NCBI GenBank assembly: GCA_030525795.1
Contig: JAUNEB010000001.1
Location: 1 to 64,000 of the forward strand
Source: Aerococcaceae bacterium
GTDB lineage: Bacteria > Bacillota > Bacilli > Lactobacillales > Aerococcaceae
Direction: 5' to 3'
Length of the DNA: 64,000 bases
Positions 54,001 to 64,000 of this stretch are shown here, in pieces (positions within the stretch are counted from its first letter, which is position 1; every line of letters begins with the position of its first letter). The notes below the pieces were generated by a model. The model was not told where the DNA came from, made no database searches, and saw only the letters and a program-made list of their open reading frames with translations. The position numbers were made by a program, and so were the translations under genes.

Positions 54001-54523
54001 GCTCAAGGAAGCGGTCGACATCAAACGCGGTAACACGCAACACGTTAAACCAGAAGACGTCGCACAAATCGAGTGGGATATTGCCATTAACGCGTACGTT
54101 CCTAAATCGTACATTTCCGATGAACGCCAAAAAATTGCCATTTATAAAGCGATTCAGCAAATTGATAGCGAAGAACGGTACCGCCAAGTGCAAGATCAAC
54201 TCATTGACCGTTACGGCGAATATCCGGATGAAGTGGCAGATTTGCTAACCATTGCGCTTATCAAACATTACGGGCTCCAAGTTGGCGTGACGCATATTAA
54301 ACAAATAACACCGATGCTCATAGTCACCTTTAACGAAACGATTAGCGAACAACTTAGCGGCGTGAAAATTTTTGAAGCGTTGCAAAACATTCCCTTGAAA
54401 GCCAATATTCAAACAGAAGGCAAAAAGCTCAAAGTCAGCTTGACGATCCAAGGCTTACATAGTGACCAATGGCTATCGCAACTCAAAAATTTTGTAAAGG
54501 CGATACACCGCGTCCTAACATAA
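51011..54523 (+). CDS. mfd: Transcription-repair coupling factor Mfd
   Basis: This 1170-residue ATPase removes RNA polymerase stalled at DNA damage and recruits UvrA. It has a UvrB-like N-terminal part, the polymerase-interacting domain (GDYVVHINHGIGRYTGLD), translocase motifs with Walker A GDVGYGKTEVAMRA and the box VDEEQRFGV, helicase motifs through ATPIPRT and the C-terminal TRCF domain. The frame opens at 50927, but I prefer ATG 51011 with GGAGAG 10 bases before it and a normal family N-terminus MKLFQTPFEK; ATG 50993 is an alternative. Confidence 0.95.
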   Translation: MKLFQTPFEKVVSALNAPKTDYPQLVTGIDGSARSLLIAQCYQQQPRQFLIVEPIATQLVQLYEDLTQLLPQAEVLLFPSEDALAIEYSFASLDHVASRIHVLEKLASGEPCIVLTAVSGLRKRLVTPEKWQADILTLSVGDEVVRTTFEQTLNTFSYVRQPLVQAPGEYSVRGSIVDIYPLDARYPIRLDFFDTELDSMRYFDADTQQSIENVDSLKLLPATDTPFSLEAQQALGPKLHFLLEKACATMTDTALKEQIEHRMGEQLTALVEGEPLRYASAYLGLQQNKDCTLIDYLSQDGLLIVMEYDKLQQQELRLMEEDQFWIEQEVMKGQLLPQLAVRANAREAIKQSGQQRVYCSVIQKGLGNLQFEAVHAFQYRSMNQFFNQMPLVKSEMDHWLRLGMMIQVCVPSLKQARQTVALFEEFGITPVVIQSDDLPQPRTINIVVASLSAGFELPLEKWVILTERELFNQVKRRVVKQQNLTHAERIKSYNELDIGDYVVHINHGIGRYTGLDTLEMNGIHKDFLAVEYQDNARILIPVDQIHLLQKYTASDTKVPKLNKLGSADWAKTKKKVAAKIEDIADELIALYAKREREVGYAFGKDTPEQAEFEQAFSYVETDDQLRSAAEIKADMEKRKPMDRLLVGDVGYGKTEVAMRAIFKAVMDGKQVAFLVPTTILAQQHYNTLVQRFADYPVKIGMLSRFVTATRQKETLKELQLGQVDIVVGTHRLLSQDVQFQDLGLLIVDEEQRFGVKHKERLKQLKSQVDVLTLTATPIPRTLHMSMIGVRDLSVIETPPNNRFPVQTYVMERNEGAIKSAIEREIARGGQVFYLYNRVATIEQRALELRDLIPDARVAVAHGQMSEVELETILVDFIQGAYDILVTTTIIETGVDIPNANTLFVEDADRMGLSTLYQLRGRVGRTHRVAYAYLMYEPFKQLSEVGEKRLSAIREFTELGSGFKIAMRDLSIRGAGNLLGKQQSGFIDSVGFDLYSQMLKEAVDIKRGNTQHVKPEDVAQIEWDIAINAYVPKSYISDERQKIAIYKAIQQIDSEERYRQVQDQLIDRYGEYPDEVADLLTIALIKHYGLQVGVTHIKQITPMLIVTFNETISEQLSGVKIFEALQNIPLKANIQTEGKKLKVSLTIQGLHSDQWLSQLKNFVKAIHRVLT

Positions 54524-54530
54524 CTTTAAC

Positions 54531-54567
54531 GAAAATGCTGTTTTATCAAAAACGGCGTTTTCTTTTT
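54531..54567 (+). terminator. Terminator after mfd
   Basis: GAAAATGCTGTTTT pairs with AAAACGGCGTTTTC (G-U and one mismatch), followed by TTTTTG. Confidence 0.75.
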
Positions 54568-54585
54568 GCTGTTGAAACAAGTTTT

Positions 54586-54594
54586 TGTTATAAT
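54586..54594 (+). promoter_or_regulatory. Extended -10 promoter of rqcP
   Basis: TGTTATAAT at 54586-54594 lies 32 bases before the ATG. Confidence 0.5.
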
Positions 54595-54626
54595 AAAAAG
54601 AGTGTATAAAGGAAGGATATTGAAGC

Positions 54627-54914
54627 ATGAGATTAGATAAATACTTAAAAGTATCGCGCTTAATCAAACGCCGCACCGTCGCAAAAGAAGTCGCCGATCA
54701 AGGACGCATTACACTAAACGGCACCGTGGCAAAATCAAGTAGTACCGTCAAAGTGGGCGATTTATTGACCATCAAGTTCGGCAATCGCCTATTGACCGTC
54801 AAAGTAACCGACATTCAAGACACAACAAAAAAAGCCGAAGCAGCGTTGCTATACGAAATCGTCTCGGAAGAACGCATTGCATCACCTGTTTTAGAAAATT
54901 TAGATTTTTTATAA
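54627..54914 (+). CDS. rqcP: RqcP (YabO), S4-domain ribosome quality-control protein
   Basis: This 95-residue protein is an S4 RNA-binding domain ([21 protein letters not shown], then [20 protein letters not shown]). In Firmicutes it works with RqcH to add alanine tails to nascent chains on stalled 50S subunits. Its place between mfd and divIC matches yabO in B. subtilis. GAAGGATA precedes the ATG. Confidence 0.93.
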   Translation: MRLDKYLKVSRLIKRRTVAKEVADQGRITLNGTVAKSSSTVKVGDLLTIKFGNRLLTVKVTDIQDTTKKAEAALLYEIVSEERIASPVLENLDFL

Positions 54915-54967
54915 GGCAAAATCGGCATGAAAACCAAAAAGATTTCGTGGAAATTTCAGGAAAACAT

Positions 54968-54976
54968 TGTTATACT
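54968..54976 (+). promoter_or_regulatory. Extended -10 promoter of divIC
   Basis: TGTTATACT at 54968-54976 lies 27 bases before the ATG of divIC. Confidence 0.45.
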
Positions 54977-55003
54977 TGAAAGTAGAAAGAAGGAGGTGTA
55001 ACC

Positions 55004-55351
55004 ATGAATCACAAGCAACCACATCATAAAGGCAGAGCGCTTGGTGTGACAATTGGCGCTGTGATGGTTTTAGCGATGCTCGGAGTGCCGCTCGTGCGCG
55101 CATTGCAACAACAAAACGACTACCAAAAGCAATACGAACAAGCAAAAAATGCCAACCAGCAAGCAGTCATTCAACATCGACAAGTCGCTGAAGAACATCA
55201 GCGTTTGCAAGATTCTGACTACTTAGCAGGCGTTGCGCGCCGTGATTATTATTACACCAAACCTGGAGAAATGGTGTTCATTTTGAAAGGCGAAGAAGCC
55301 GATAACGCCATTTTTGAACAAGAAGCAACATCAGAAAGCGAACAACAGTAG
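55004..55351 (+). CDS. divIC: Septum formation initiator DivIC (FtsB-like)
   Basis: This 115-residue bitopic membrane protein has a short basic cytoplasmic end (MNHKQPHHKGRA), one span (about 14-33), a coiled coil (about 35-68) and the conserved YLAGVARRDYYYTKPGE region. It belongs to the divisome with FtsL and DivIB. AGAAGGAGGTG precedes the ATG. The next gene follows by 26 bases. Confidence 0.93.
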   Translation: MNHKQPHHKGRALGVTIGAVMVLAMLGVPLVRALQQQNDYQKQYEQAKNANQQAVIQHRQVAEEHQRLQDSDYLAGVARRDYYYTKPGEMVFILKGEEADNAIFEQEATSESEQQ

Positions 55352-55377
55352 AGAGTTTAGGGAGGAACAAGCAATTT

Positions 55378-55890
55378 ATGACGATTGAAGTAGGGCAAAA
55401 AGTAACGGGAAAAGTAACGGGGATTACACATTTTGGTGCGTTCGTAGAACTTCCTGAAAATAAAACAGGGCTCATCCACATTAGTGAGGTTGCCTCAAAT
55501 TACGTGAAAGACATCGCGACAGTATTGACAATCGGACAAGAAGTTGAAGTGAAAGTATTAACCATTGCGGCCGATGGCAAGATTAGCTTGTCATTGAAGC
55601 AAGCAACCGAGCAAGCGACTGCACCTCGTCCTGCACGCCCACCGCGTGAAAAACGCGATTTTGTCCCTGCAAAAGATGACGAGCGCGATTTTGTGCCACG
55701 TCGTCCAAATAAACCTGCACCTAAAAAAGAAGCAGGCTCAACGAACAATTTATTTGGCAATGCGCAAGGTAAGACGAACGATTTTGACCAATTAATGAGC
55801 AGCTTCTTAAAAGATAGCGAAGACCGTCTATCGTCATTGCGCCGCAACACGGAAGGCAAACGTGGCGGACGTGGCGGACGCCGTAGTTAA
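55378..55890 (+). CDS. S1 RNA-binding domain protein (YabR/GSP13-like)
   Basis: This 170-residue protein has one N-terminal S1 domain (about 3-73; GKVTGITHFGAFVELPENKTGLIHISEV) and a long basic, disordered tail rich in Pro, Arg and Gly ending GKRGGRGGRRS. Homologues sit between divIC and tilS in many Firmicutes and may bind ribosomes or RNA. GGGAGGAAC lies 14 bases before the ATG, a wide spacing. Confidence 0.92.
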   Translation: MTIEVGQKVTGKVTGITHFGAFVELPENKTGLIHISEVASNYVKDIATVLTIGQEVEVKVLTIAADGKISLSLKQATEQATAPRPARPPREKRDFVPAKDDERDFVPRRPNKPAPKKEAGSTNNLFGNAQGKTNDFDQLMSSFLKDSEDRLSSLRRNTEGKRGGRGGRRS

Positions 55891-55918
55891 TTAAAATAAG
55901 GGAACGGTATGTGGATGG

Positions 55919-55942
55919 ACACCTTTCATGAAGGTGTTTTTC
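55919..55942 (+). terminator. Short hairpin with T tract before tilS
   Basis: ACACCTT pairs with AAGGTGT around a short loop, followed by TTTTCC. It could end or weaken divIC-S1 transcription before tilS. Confidence 0.6.
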
Positions 55943-55964
55943 CTATTATGGCTGGAGGGCGTTT

Positions 55965-57428
55965 ATGGAAAAACTCATGCGCACTGTGAAATCGCAGTTA
56001 GAAAATTGGCAAGAATGGCAACAAGCAAAAACGATTGTTCTAGCCGTTTCGGGCGGTGTGGATTCAATGGTTTTACTCAAAATGTTGTACGAACTTATCC
56101 AATTACGACAATATCAAGATAAGCGATTAGTGGTGGCGCATTTTGATCATCGATTGAGAGAAGATAGCGCCTTAGATGCCCAATTAGTAAAACGTGTTGC
56201 CGAAGAGTACGGGTTAATTTATTTTAGTCGGCAGTGGGAAACTCCTGCGCAGCAAAATATTGAAGCTCGGTCACGAGATGCGCGCTATGCTTTTTTTGCG
56301 GATGTGTTGGAAGCGACCGAAGCGGATGTGTTGATGACGGCGCATCACTTAAATGATGTGGCCGAAACGTTTATGATGCGCTTGACACGCGGCGCTTCAC
56401 TGAAAGCTTTGCAAGGCATTCAAGCGAATTACACGCGATTGTTTATGCCGACTAGCCAACGTGCGTTTTTGGCACAAGTGATGCGACCTTTTATTCAAGT
56501 GCCGAAGCAATGGATTTATGATTACGCGCATAAATTCCAAGTGGATTATCGCGAAGATGTTACGAATGATTCGGACCAATTTATGCGCAATCGTTTTAGA
56601 AAACATTACTTGCCGATTTTGGAGCAAGAAAATCCGCAATTTTTGCAAAATATTTGGCACATTCAAGCGCAATTGCAAGCAAGTTATACGGCGCATTATG
56701 CGGATTATTTGGAGCAAGAACCGCAGCTGGTGACGTATTCGACGAAACCTTATTGGATTTTGTATGTGCCAGCGTTTGTCGCGCTAACCCCAGAAAAACG
56801 ACATATATTTTTGACGCTATTTTTTGAAGAAAGATTGGTACACGATGTGCCCGATTATAATCGCGAAGTTATTGGGCAACTGGAACAGATGATGTTAAAC
56901 GCGGGCGAACCGCATCGTCGCTTGCAACTCGGGAACGACTGGGTGGCGATTAAGCGTTACGACTATGTTCAGTTATTGCCTGAACAGTTACAAAAGGAAA
57001 ACACTTTTGCTCAGGCGTTATTGCTGGAACGGCATAATCATTGGTACTCATTAGGCGGCAACAGACGTATTGGCTTGTTTGCGCAACATCAAGTGACGCC
57101 GCAAATGAAACAGCGTGCTACCGCACTTCTCAAAATCGACTTATCCAAAATAACAGAATTGCCACTACGCTTGCGCCATCGTCAAGCGGGCGACACGATG
57201 ACTTTTGCCGACAAAAACGGCACGACATTCCACAAAAAAGTATCGCGCATGATGATCGACCGCAAAATTCCGCAAGAAATGCGCGAAGAAATGTGGCTAC
57301 TATGCGATAACCAAAATACGATTTTGTGGCTGTTGCCCGACGTTATCGCCAAAGAATGTTACCAAACCGCCACCGACAAAACGACACATGTGATTATTTA
57401 TCAAGAAACGAACGAAAAGGAGCACTAA
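55965..57428 (+). CDS. tilS: tRNA(Ile)-lysidine synthase
   Basis: This 487-residue enzyme modifies C34 of tRNA-Ile(CAU) to lysidine so it reads AUA. It has the PP-loop SGGVDSM (29-35), the [15 protein letters not shown] helix and a C-terminal TilS domain with [20 protein letters not shown] precedes the ATG. It is one base from hpt, a usual pairing that suggests shared control. Confidence 0.95.
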   Translation: MEKLMRTVKSQLENWQEWQQAKTIVLAVSGGVDSMVLLKMLYELIQLRQYQDKRLVVAHFDHRLREDSALDAQLVKRVAEEYGLIYFSRQWETPAQQNIEARSRDARYAFFADVLEATEADVLMTAHHLNDVAETFMMRLTRGASLKALQGIQANYTRLFMPTSQRAFLAQVMRPFIQVPKQWIYDYAHKFQVDYREDVTNDSDQFMRNRFRKHYLPILEQENPQFLQNIWHIQAQLQASYTAHYADYLEQEPQLVTYSTKPYWILYVPAFVALTPEKRHIFLTLFFEERLVHDVPDYNREVIGQLEQMMLNAGEPHRRLQLGNDWVAIKRYDYVQLLPEQLQKENTFAQALLLERHNHWYSLGGNRRIGLFAQHQVTPQMKQRATALLKIDLSKITELPLRLRHRQAGDTMTFADKNGTTFHKKVSRMMIDRKIPQEMREEMWLLCDNQNTILWLLPDVIAKECYQTATDKTTHVIIYQETNEKEH

Positions 57429-57429
57429 T

Positions 57430-57975
57430 ATGTTAGAAAAAGATATCGAAAAAGTACTCGTTACACAAGAAGAAATCCGACAAGCGACACAACGTTTAGG
57501 CAAGCAATTAACGGAAGATTACCATGACAAAAATGTCCTCGTTATCGGCTTGTTGCGCGGTGCCGTGCCGTTTTTGGCGGATTTAACACGCGAAATGAAT
57601 TGCTATTTAGAAATGGATTTCATGGACGTATCGAGCTATCACGGCTCAACTAGTTCTTCTGGCGAAGTCAAAATTTTGAAAGATTTAGACACGCCTGTTG
57701 AAGGTCGTCACGTTTTGATTGTGGAAGACATCATTGATACGGGACGCACATTGAAAAAAGTCGTCGACTTATTAAAACATCGCCAAGCAGCGTCCGTTAA
57801 AGTGTGCGCCATCGTCGACAAACCCGAAGCGCGCGTTGAAAAAGATATTCAAGGAGACTATGTTGGGATCGAATTACCAAATGAATTTTTGGTAGGATAC
57901 GGATTGGACTACAATGAGCAATACCGCAATTTGCCATACATCGGCGTTTTGAAACCAGAAGTCTACATGCAATAA
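57430..57975 (+). CDS. hpt: Hypoxanthine phosphoribosyltransferase
   Basis: This 181-residue enzyme salvages hypoxanthine and guanine to IMP and GMP. The PRPP-binding loop [11 protein letters not shown] (about 99-109) and the [14 protein letters not shown] flexible loop are clear. AAAGGAG precedes the ATG inside the end of tilS. Confidence 0.96.
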   Translation: MLEKDIEKVLVTQEEIRQATQRLGKQLTEDYHDKNVLVIGLLRGAVPFLADLTREMNCYLEMDFMDVSSYHGSTSSSGEVKILKDLDTPVEGRHVLIVEDIIDTGRTLKKVVDLLKHRQAASVKVCAIVDKPEARVEKDIQGDYVGIELPNEFLVGYGLDYNEQYRNLPYIGVLKPEVYMQ

Positions 57976-57984
57976 GTGTAAAGA

Positions 57985-58014
57985 TTGGAAATTTTTGAAC
58001 ACAAATGGTATGAT
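57985..58014 (+). promoter_or_regulatory. Promoter of ftsH
   Basis: TTGGAA (57985-57990) and TATGAT (58009-58014) are 18 bases apart, with TGG before the -10. Confidence 0.6.
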
Positions 58015-58045
58015 AGCAAAATAGTCCAACAATTAAGGAGGAAAA

Positions 58046-60022
58046 ATGATGCAAAATCCAAATCGCAATCGTTTGAGTAACGTAATCATGGCTATCATGG
58101 CATTTCTTGTGTTAATGGGCGTTTTCCAAACCTTTAGCGGCATGACATCAGGTGCAGTAGAAAATTTAACGACAAGCGAATTTATGACACGATTAGAAGA
58201 AGGACAACTTTCTGAAATTGAAATTCAAATCGGATCAGGTGTTTATAACGTCAAAGGAACGTTCAAAAACACCTCCATCAAAAAAGAAAATGATAACTTT
58301 TTTGATATTTACAAAGGAGCGAATAAAGCAACACGCTTCGAAACAAAAATACTTGGCAACGACACGACGCTAGCGCGTGTAACGGATCTTGCCTTATCCA
58401 CCAACACCAAAATGAAAACATTGAGCGAATCAAGTACAGGAATGTGGTTGAGCTTTGTTCCGTACTTAATTTTGTTGATTCCAATGGGATTCATTTTTAC
58501 GTCGATGATGCAAGGTGGCGGCATGGGCGGCGGCCGTGGCGTTATGAATTTTGGGAAAGCTCGCACCAAAAACAACATTCAGCAAAACGTCAAAGTGCGT
58601 TTTTCAGATGTTGCGGGTGCAGACGAAGAAAAGCAAGAACTCGTTGAAATTGTCGAATTTTTGAAACAACCTAAACGCTTTACCGATTTGGGAGCGCGTA
58701 TTCCTGCGGGGGTCTTATTAGAAGGGCCTCCAGGAACAGGGAAAACGTTGTTAGCTAAAGCCGTAGCAGGGGAAGCCGGCGTGCCGTTTTTCAGCATTTC
58801 TGGTTCGGAATTCGTCGAAATGTTTGTCGGTGTCGGCGCAAGTCGTGTACGCGATATTTTTGATAATGCCAAAAAAGTTGCGCCTGCAATCATTTTCATT
58901 GATGAAATTGATGCGGTCGGTCGTCGTCGTGGAACTGGCATGGGCGGTGGCAATGACGAGCGCGAGCAAACGTTGAACCAATTGTTAGTCGAAATGGACG
59001 GCTTTGAAGGTAATGAAGGCATCATTGTCATTGCGGCGACAAACCGCTCAGATGTGCTAGACCCTGCGTTGTTGCGTCCAGGACGTTTTGACCGCAAAGT
59101 AATGGTGTCTAATCCTGACGTGAAAGCGCGCGAAGCGATTTTGAAAGTGCATGCGCGTAACAAGCAATTATCAAGCGATATTGCGTTGAATGAATTAGCC
59201 CAAAAAACGCCCGGATTTTCTGGTGCGGACTTGGAAAACTTATTGAATGAAAGTGCACTCATCGCAGCGCGCCGTGGCAAAAAAGTAATTGATGCTAGCG
59301 ACGTAGACGAAGCGCAAGACCGTATCATTGTTGGTTTGGCGAAACCTGATCGCGAACGTAGTGAGCATATCAATCGCATCGTTGCATATCACGAAGCAGG
59401 ACACGCGATTGCGGGCATCGTTTTGGAATCAGCTTCCGAAGTCCAAAAAGTAACCATTGTTCCACGCGGACGCGCAGGCGGATACGTTTTGTCCACACCG
59501 AAGGAAGAACAGCTACTCCATTCAAAAGAAGAATTATTACAACGCGTTGTGGGCTTGTTGGCAGGCCGTACAGCTGAAGAAATTGTCTTTAATTCAGCTT
59601 CAACAGGCGCAAGTGACGATTTTAGACAAGCAACGAATATCGTGCGCGCAATGGTTATGCACTACGGTATGAGTGATAAGTTGGGCGCGGTGCAATATAC
59701 GACAGAAGACGGCTACCAAAAACCTTATTCTGAGCAAACGGCTTACGAAATCGACCAAGAAGTTCGCGAAATTACCGAAGCTGCACATCACGAAGCGAAA
59801 ACGTTGTTGTTGCAATATCGTGAACAATTAGACTTAATCGCAGAAAAATTGATCGAATTTGAAACGCTTGACGGCAAAACCATTAAAACCCTTTTTGAGA
59901 CGGGTAAAATGCCTCAAGAACCAACCGAAGAAACGGTTGAGCCAACGCAATCATTGGTAGAAGAAGCGCTCGAACAAGGAGAGCCGCTGATCGCCCAGGA
60001 AAATGATACGCCAACGGCATAA
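58046..60022 (+). CDS. ftsH: ATP-dependent zinc metalloprotease FtsH
   Basis: This 658-residue membrane AAA+ protease degrades misassembled membrane proteins and regulators. It has two spans (about 13-33 and 134-156), Walker [14 protein letters not shown] (about 229-241), Walker [10 protein letters not shown], second region of homology [18 protein letters not shown] and the zinc site HEAGH (about 451). AAGGAGG lies 4 bases before the first ATG and 7 before the second (58049), so the latter may be used. Confidence 0.97.
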   Translation: MMQNPNRNRLSNVIMAIMAFLVLMGVFQTFSGMTSGAVENLTTSEFMTRLEEGQLSEIEIQIGSGVYNVKGTFKNTSIKKENDNFFDIYKGANKATRFETKILGNDTTLARVTDLALSTNTKMKTLSESSTGMWLSFVPYLILLIPMGFIFTSMMQGGGMGGGRGVMNFGKARTKNNIQQNVKVRFSDVAGADEEKQELVEIVEFLKQPKRFTDLGARIPAGVLLEGPPGTGKTLLAKAVAGEAGVPFFSISGSEFVEMFVGVGASRVRDIFDNAKKVAPAIIFIDEIDAVGRRRGTGMGGGNDEREQTLNQLLVEMDGFEGNEGIIVIAATNRSDVLDPALLRPGRFDRKVMVSNPDVKAREAILKVHARNKQLSSDIALNELAQKTPGFSGADLENLLNESALIAARRGKKVIDASDVDEAQDRIIVGLAKPDRERSEHINRIVAYHEAGHAIAGIVLESASEVQKVTIVPRGRAGGYVLSTPKEEQLLHSKEELLQRVVGLLAGRTAEEIVFNSASTGASDDFRQATNIVRAMVMHYGMSDKLGAVQYTTEDGYQKPYSEQTAYEIDQEVREITEAAHHEAKTLLLQYREQLDLIAEKLIEFETLDGKTIKTLFETGKMPQEPTEETVEPTQSLVEEALEQGEPLIAQENDTPTA

Positions 60023-60057
60023 AAATAAGCGAAATCGAACATTATTTGTCCTAATTA

Positions 60058-60066
60058 TGCTATACT
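60058..60066 (+). promoter_or_regulatory. Extended -10 promoter of hslO
   Basis: TGCTATACT at 60058-60066 lies 50 bases before the ATG of hslO; no good -35. Confidence 0.45.
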
Positions 60067-60116
60067 AAGAAAATAGCGGACAAAGAAGTTCGATTTTTTT
60101 AATGAGGAGTAAAGAT

Positions 60117-61019
60117 ATGACAAATCAATTATTAAAAGCACTGGCGTATGGTGGACAAATTCGCGTGCTTGTGTTGGATTCTACGGGCGTGGCAGAAGAA
60201 GCGCGTCGACGCCACCAAACATGGCACACAGCTACGGCCGTTTTGGGAAGAACCTTGGCGGCGACGTTGTTATTAGGCGCGAATGCAAAAGGCGACGAAA
60301 AAGTTCGCGTGGAAATTTTAGGCGAAGGTCCAGTTGGCCGCGTTGTAGCCGAAGGCGACAGCTTAGGTAACGTCAGAGGTTTTGTCAGCAATCCGCACGT
60401 GGCGCTACCTTTGAATGCATACGGTAAATTGGATGTGGCAGGCGCTGTTGGGTTGCCAGGCTCGTTAACGGTTCGCAAATTACTCGGGCAAAAAGAACTT
60501 TTTTCAGGGCAGGTGCCGTTAGTCAGCGGCGAATTGGCGGAGGACTTCACGTATTACATGGCAGTTTCGGAGCAAACGTCGTCATGCATCGGGTTGAGCG
60601 TTTTAGTCAACGCGGATGAAGAAGAAACCGTGGCTGCATCGGGTGGCTTTATGATTCAAGTGATGCCTGGCGCAACGGACGAAACGTTGGACGACATTGA
60701 GCGCCGTATTGCCGAATTGGGACGTTTTTCGGAATTGTTAGAATCGCAAAATTCGCTCGAAGACTTACTCGATTTGCTCGTTGGAAAAGGGAATTCTGAA
60801 ATTTTAGAAAAATCACCCGTGCAATTTTATTGCGCAAGCGACCGCGCGTATTTTGAAAAGGGGATTTTATCTGTCGGCCGCGAAGAAATTGAAGCGATGA
60901 TTGTGGAAGATCACGGCGCGGAAGTTGTGTGTCATTATTGCAACGACCATTTTCAATTTAGCGAACAAGATTTGACAGAGTTATTATTAGATGCAACAAA
61001 AGGAGAAGACCATGTTTAA
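60117..61019 (+). CDS. hslO: Redox-regulated chaperone Hsp33, one zinc cysteine missing
   Basis: This 300-residue protein matches Hsp33, a chaperone switched on by oxidation of four zinc-binding cysteines in a CxC...CxxC pattern. The first pair reads FYCASDRAYF, Cys239-Ala-Ser241, so the second cysteine of CxC is serine (AGC at 60837), while the later CHYC (272, 275) is intact. With three ligands, zinc binding and activation may differ. ATG 60117 is 7 bases after GAGGAG; the frame opens at 60102. It overlaps dusB by 8 bases. Confidence 0.94.
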   Translation: MTNQLLKALAYGGQIRVLVLDSTGVAEEARRRHQTWHTATAVLGRTLAATLLLGANAKGDEKVRVEILGEGPVGRVVAEGDSLGNVRGFVSNPHVALPLNAYGKLDVAGAVGLPGSLTVRKLLGQKELFSGQVPLVSGELAEDFTYYMAVSEQTSSCIGLSVLVNADEEETVAASGGFMIQVMPGATDETLDDIERRIAELGRFSELLESQNSLEDLLDLLVGKGNSEILEKSPVQFYCASDRAYFEKGILSVGREEIEAMIVEDHGAEVVCHYCNDHFQFSEQDLTELLLDATKGEDHV

Positions 61020-62067
61020 AATTGGCAACATTGAAATTAGCAATCCTGTCGTCGTTGCCCCGATGGCTGGCGTTTCTAATTCCGCTTTTCGCACGATTGT
61101 TAAACAATTCGGCGCAGGCCTCGTCGTTTGCGAAATGATTAGCGATAAAGGCATTCAATTTCGTAACGACAAAACACTTGGCATGCTTCACATCGCCGAA
61201 AATGAATATCCATTGAGTATTCAAATTATGGGTGGCAACAAAGAAACGCTCGTCGAAGCTGCAAAATATGTCGCCGAAAATACAGAATGTGCCATCATTG
61301 ATATCAATATGGGCTGTCCCGTCAACAAAGTCATCAAAGCTGAAGCAGGCGCGCGTTGGCTGCTGGATCCGAACAAAGTGTACGAAATGGTCGCGAGCGT
61401 TGTTGACGCGATTGACAAACCTGTCACCGTCAAAATGCGAACTGGCTGGGATGAGCAGCATCTTTTTGCTGTTGAAAATGCGTTGGCGGCAGAACGCGCA
61501 GGCGCTTCAATGGTCGCAATGCACGGCAGAACACGCGTGCAAATGTACGAAGGTAAAGCGAACTGGGATATTTTGGCGCAAGTCAAAAAAGAACTAAAAA
61601 CCATTCCATTTGTAGGAAATGGCGATGTGCGCACGCCTGAAGAATTGAAACATTATTTGGACACGACAGGTGTCGATGGCGTCATGGTCGGACGCGCAGC
61701 GCTCGGAAATCCGTGGATTATTAAACAAATGGTCCACTATGTCGAAACGGGCGAACTATTACCGCCAATGACACCGCGCCAAAAAGTCGACACCGCAATG
61801 GATCATTTGCAACGACTTGTGGATTTGAAAGGCGAACGGACCGCAACACGCGAATTTAGAACGCAAGCGCATTACTACTTGAAAGGAATCCCGCGCGCTT
61901 CAAAAGTCAAAGTTGCCATTAACGAAACCGAAGATCCAAACGAAGTAAAACGCCTTTTTTATGAATTTGTGGAACAAGTGGAAGAACGCGCCTCAAAAGA
62001 GCGCGAACGCAAAGATAATATTGAAGAAACGCTTGAAACCGAAGATTTCGGCGTAGGTTGCGGATAA
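61012..62067 (+). CDS. dusB: tRNA-dihydrouridine synthase DusB
   Basis: This 351-residue flavoenzyme reduces uridines in the tRNA D-loop. Motifs include PMAGVSNSAFR, the DINMGCPVNKV segment with the catalytic Cys, HGRTRVQMYEG and VGRAALGNPWI. A charged C-terminal extension follows residue 310. ATG 61012 lies 7 bases after AAAGGAG and inside the end of hslO, so translation is coupled. The frame opens earlier at 60991, which would swallow that ribosome site. Confidence 0.95.
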   Translation: MFKIGNIEISNPVVVAPMAGVSNSAFRTIVKQFGAGLVVCEMISDKGIQFRNDKTLGMLHIAENEYPLSIQIMGGNKETLVEAAKYVAENTECAIIDINMGCPVNKVIKAEAGARWLLDPNKVYEMVASVVDAIDKPVTVKMRTGWDEQHLFAVENALAAERAGASMVAMHGRTRVQMYEGKANWDILAQVKKELKTIPFVGNGDVRTPEELKHYLDTTGVDGVMVGRAALGNPWIIKQMVHYVETGELLPPMTPRQKVDTAMDHLQRLVDLKGERTATREFRTQAHYYLKGIPRASKVKVAINETEDPNEVKRLFYEFVEQVEERASKERERKDNIEETLETEDFGVGCG

Positions 62068-62105
62068 ATTGCTAGAAAAATCATGACTTTTTGAAACAGA
62101 TACGG

Positions 62106-62111
62106 TACAAT
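62106..62111 (+). promoter_or_regulatory. Possible -10 of the lysS promoter
   Basis: TACAAT lies 31 bases before the ATG. TTGAAA lies only 9 bases upstream, too near for a standard -35. Confidence 0.35.
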
Positions 62112-62127
62112 AAACAAGAACGACTAA

Positions 62128-63639
<1,512 letters not shown>

Positions 63640-63647
63640 TGATTTAG

Positions 63648-63676
63648 AGCTAGGATGCGTGTCCTAGCTTTTTTGT
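63648..63676 (+). terminator. Terminator after lysS
   Basis: AGCTAGGA pairs perfectly with TCCTAGCT around TGCGTG, followed by TTTTTG. Confidence 0.9.
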
Positions 63677-63738
63677 ATGGAGCGAAATAATAGTGTTCTG
63701 TTCCTTGGCGTGTTAAACTATGAGTAGGAGGGGATAAA

Positions 63739-64000
63739 ATGTTTACAAGAACACCGAACGGTTTTGTTTTATATAATGAACAACAAGAAGTGATTGCCGA
63801 AATTACTTATGCACCAACAGAAGACGAAAACGTTGTGGAAGCCGATCACACTTACGTTGATGCTTCATTGCGCGGACAAGGCATCGCCGAAAAATTACTC
63901 GACACACTAGTCGAAGCAATGGCGCAAGAAGGCAAAAAAATCAAACCAACTTGCTCTTACGTTGTCAAAAAATTTGCGACCGAAGAAAAATACCAAGCGA
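63739..64000 (+). CDS. GNAT-type N-acetyltransferase, small YjdJ-like family, cut by window end
   Basis: The first 87 residues are visible. They match the short single-domain acetyltransferases related to yeast YJL... type Gcn5-like proteins: HTYVDASLRGQGIAEKLLDTLVE contains the acetyl-CoA-binding R/Q-x-x-G-x-G/A motif, and PTCSYVVKKFATEEKY is the usual end region. Probably only a few residues are missing. The substrate is unknown. AGGAGGGG lies 6 bases before the ATG. Confidence 0.85.
   Translation, partial: MFTRTPNGFVLYNEQQEVIAEITYAPTEDENVVEADHTYVDASLRGQGIAEKLLDTLVEAMAQEGKKIKPTCSYVVKKFATEEKYQA

Overview
The window reads as chromosome of a low-GC Gram-positive bacterium of the order Lactobacillales. 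The pth-mfd-rqcP-divIC-S1 domain-tilS-hpt-ftsH-hslO-dusB-lysS order, an AddB of the type lacking both an Fe-S cluster and a Walker A motif, a second zinc-free S14, L-lactate dehydrogenase, an LPXTG surface protein and consistent AGGAGG ribosome binding sites all fit. I cannot name the genus. No CRISPR array, insertion sequence or prophage structural gene was seen, and no gene-free stretch exceeds about 240 bases.

Layout. 1-9930: end of tRNA-Asn, an LPXTG coiled-coil protein, a bacteriocin-accessory-like thioredoxin, a PhnA-type zinc-ribbon protein and the AddB/AddA recombination nuclease. 10008-10808: a formate/nitrite-type channel. 10894-20062: a catabolic island with a KDPG-type aldolase facing away from an operon of a 2-hydroxyacid dehydrogenase, a complete mannose-family PTS (IIC, IID, IIB, IIA) with an unusual membrane protein between IIB and IIA, an iron-type alcohol dehydrogenase, a mannonate dehydratase, a HAD phosphatase and an RpiR regulator. 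20195-25870: a manganese/zinc ABC transporter facing its DtxR-family repressor across three copies of one palindrome; the repressor overlaps ylxM, followed by ffh. 26066-27632: a small YvrJ (holin-like) protein followed by a four-domain phage-type lysin without other phage genes. 27760-44785: an N-glycan (mannose-rich glycan) use locus with GH125, GH38, GH20, GH1, ROK kinase, two ABC permeases, a binding protein, GH92, a YesL-like protein and a YesM/YesN two-component system. 44907-50122: small exported proteins, Veg, L-lactate dehydrogenase, zinc-free S14 with a tiny basic partner protein, and a secreted DUF1002-DUF4767 protein. 50353-64000: the conserved housekeeping block, ending in a cut-off acetyltransferase.

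How the parts work together. The glycan locus looks built to import intact mannose-rich glycans through an ABC permease that has no ATPase of its own here and to trim them in the cytoplasm, since none of its hydrolases has a signal peptide. Its transporter promoter carries two 21-bp-spaced direct repeats (as expected for an AraC-type activator such as the encoded YesN) and two catabolite-repression-like sites. The PTS island looks like a sugar-acid pathway in which PTS phosphorylation could replace the missing KDG kinase; the substrate is unknown. The metal genes form a self-contained regulon with visible operators, and a Zur-box-like palindrome precedes the zinc-free S14.

Unexpected details: two ABC binding proteins without a lipobox cysteine, an Hsp33 lacking one of its four zinc cysteines, a GH1 enzyme with a half-conserved phosphate pocket, a membrane protein resembling a disarmed M28 peptidase inside a PTS operon, and widespread extended -10 promoters.
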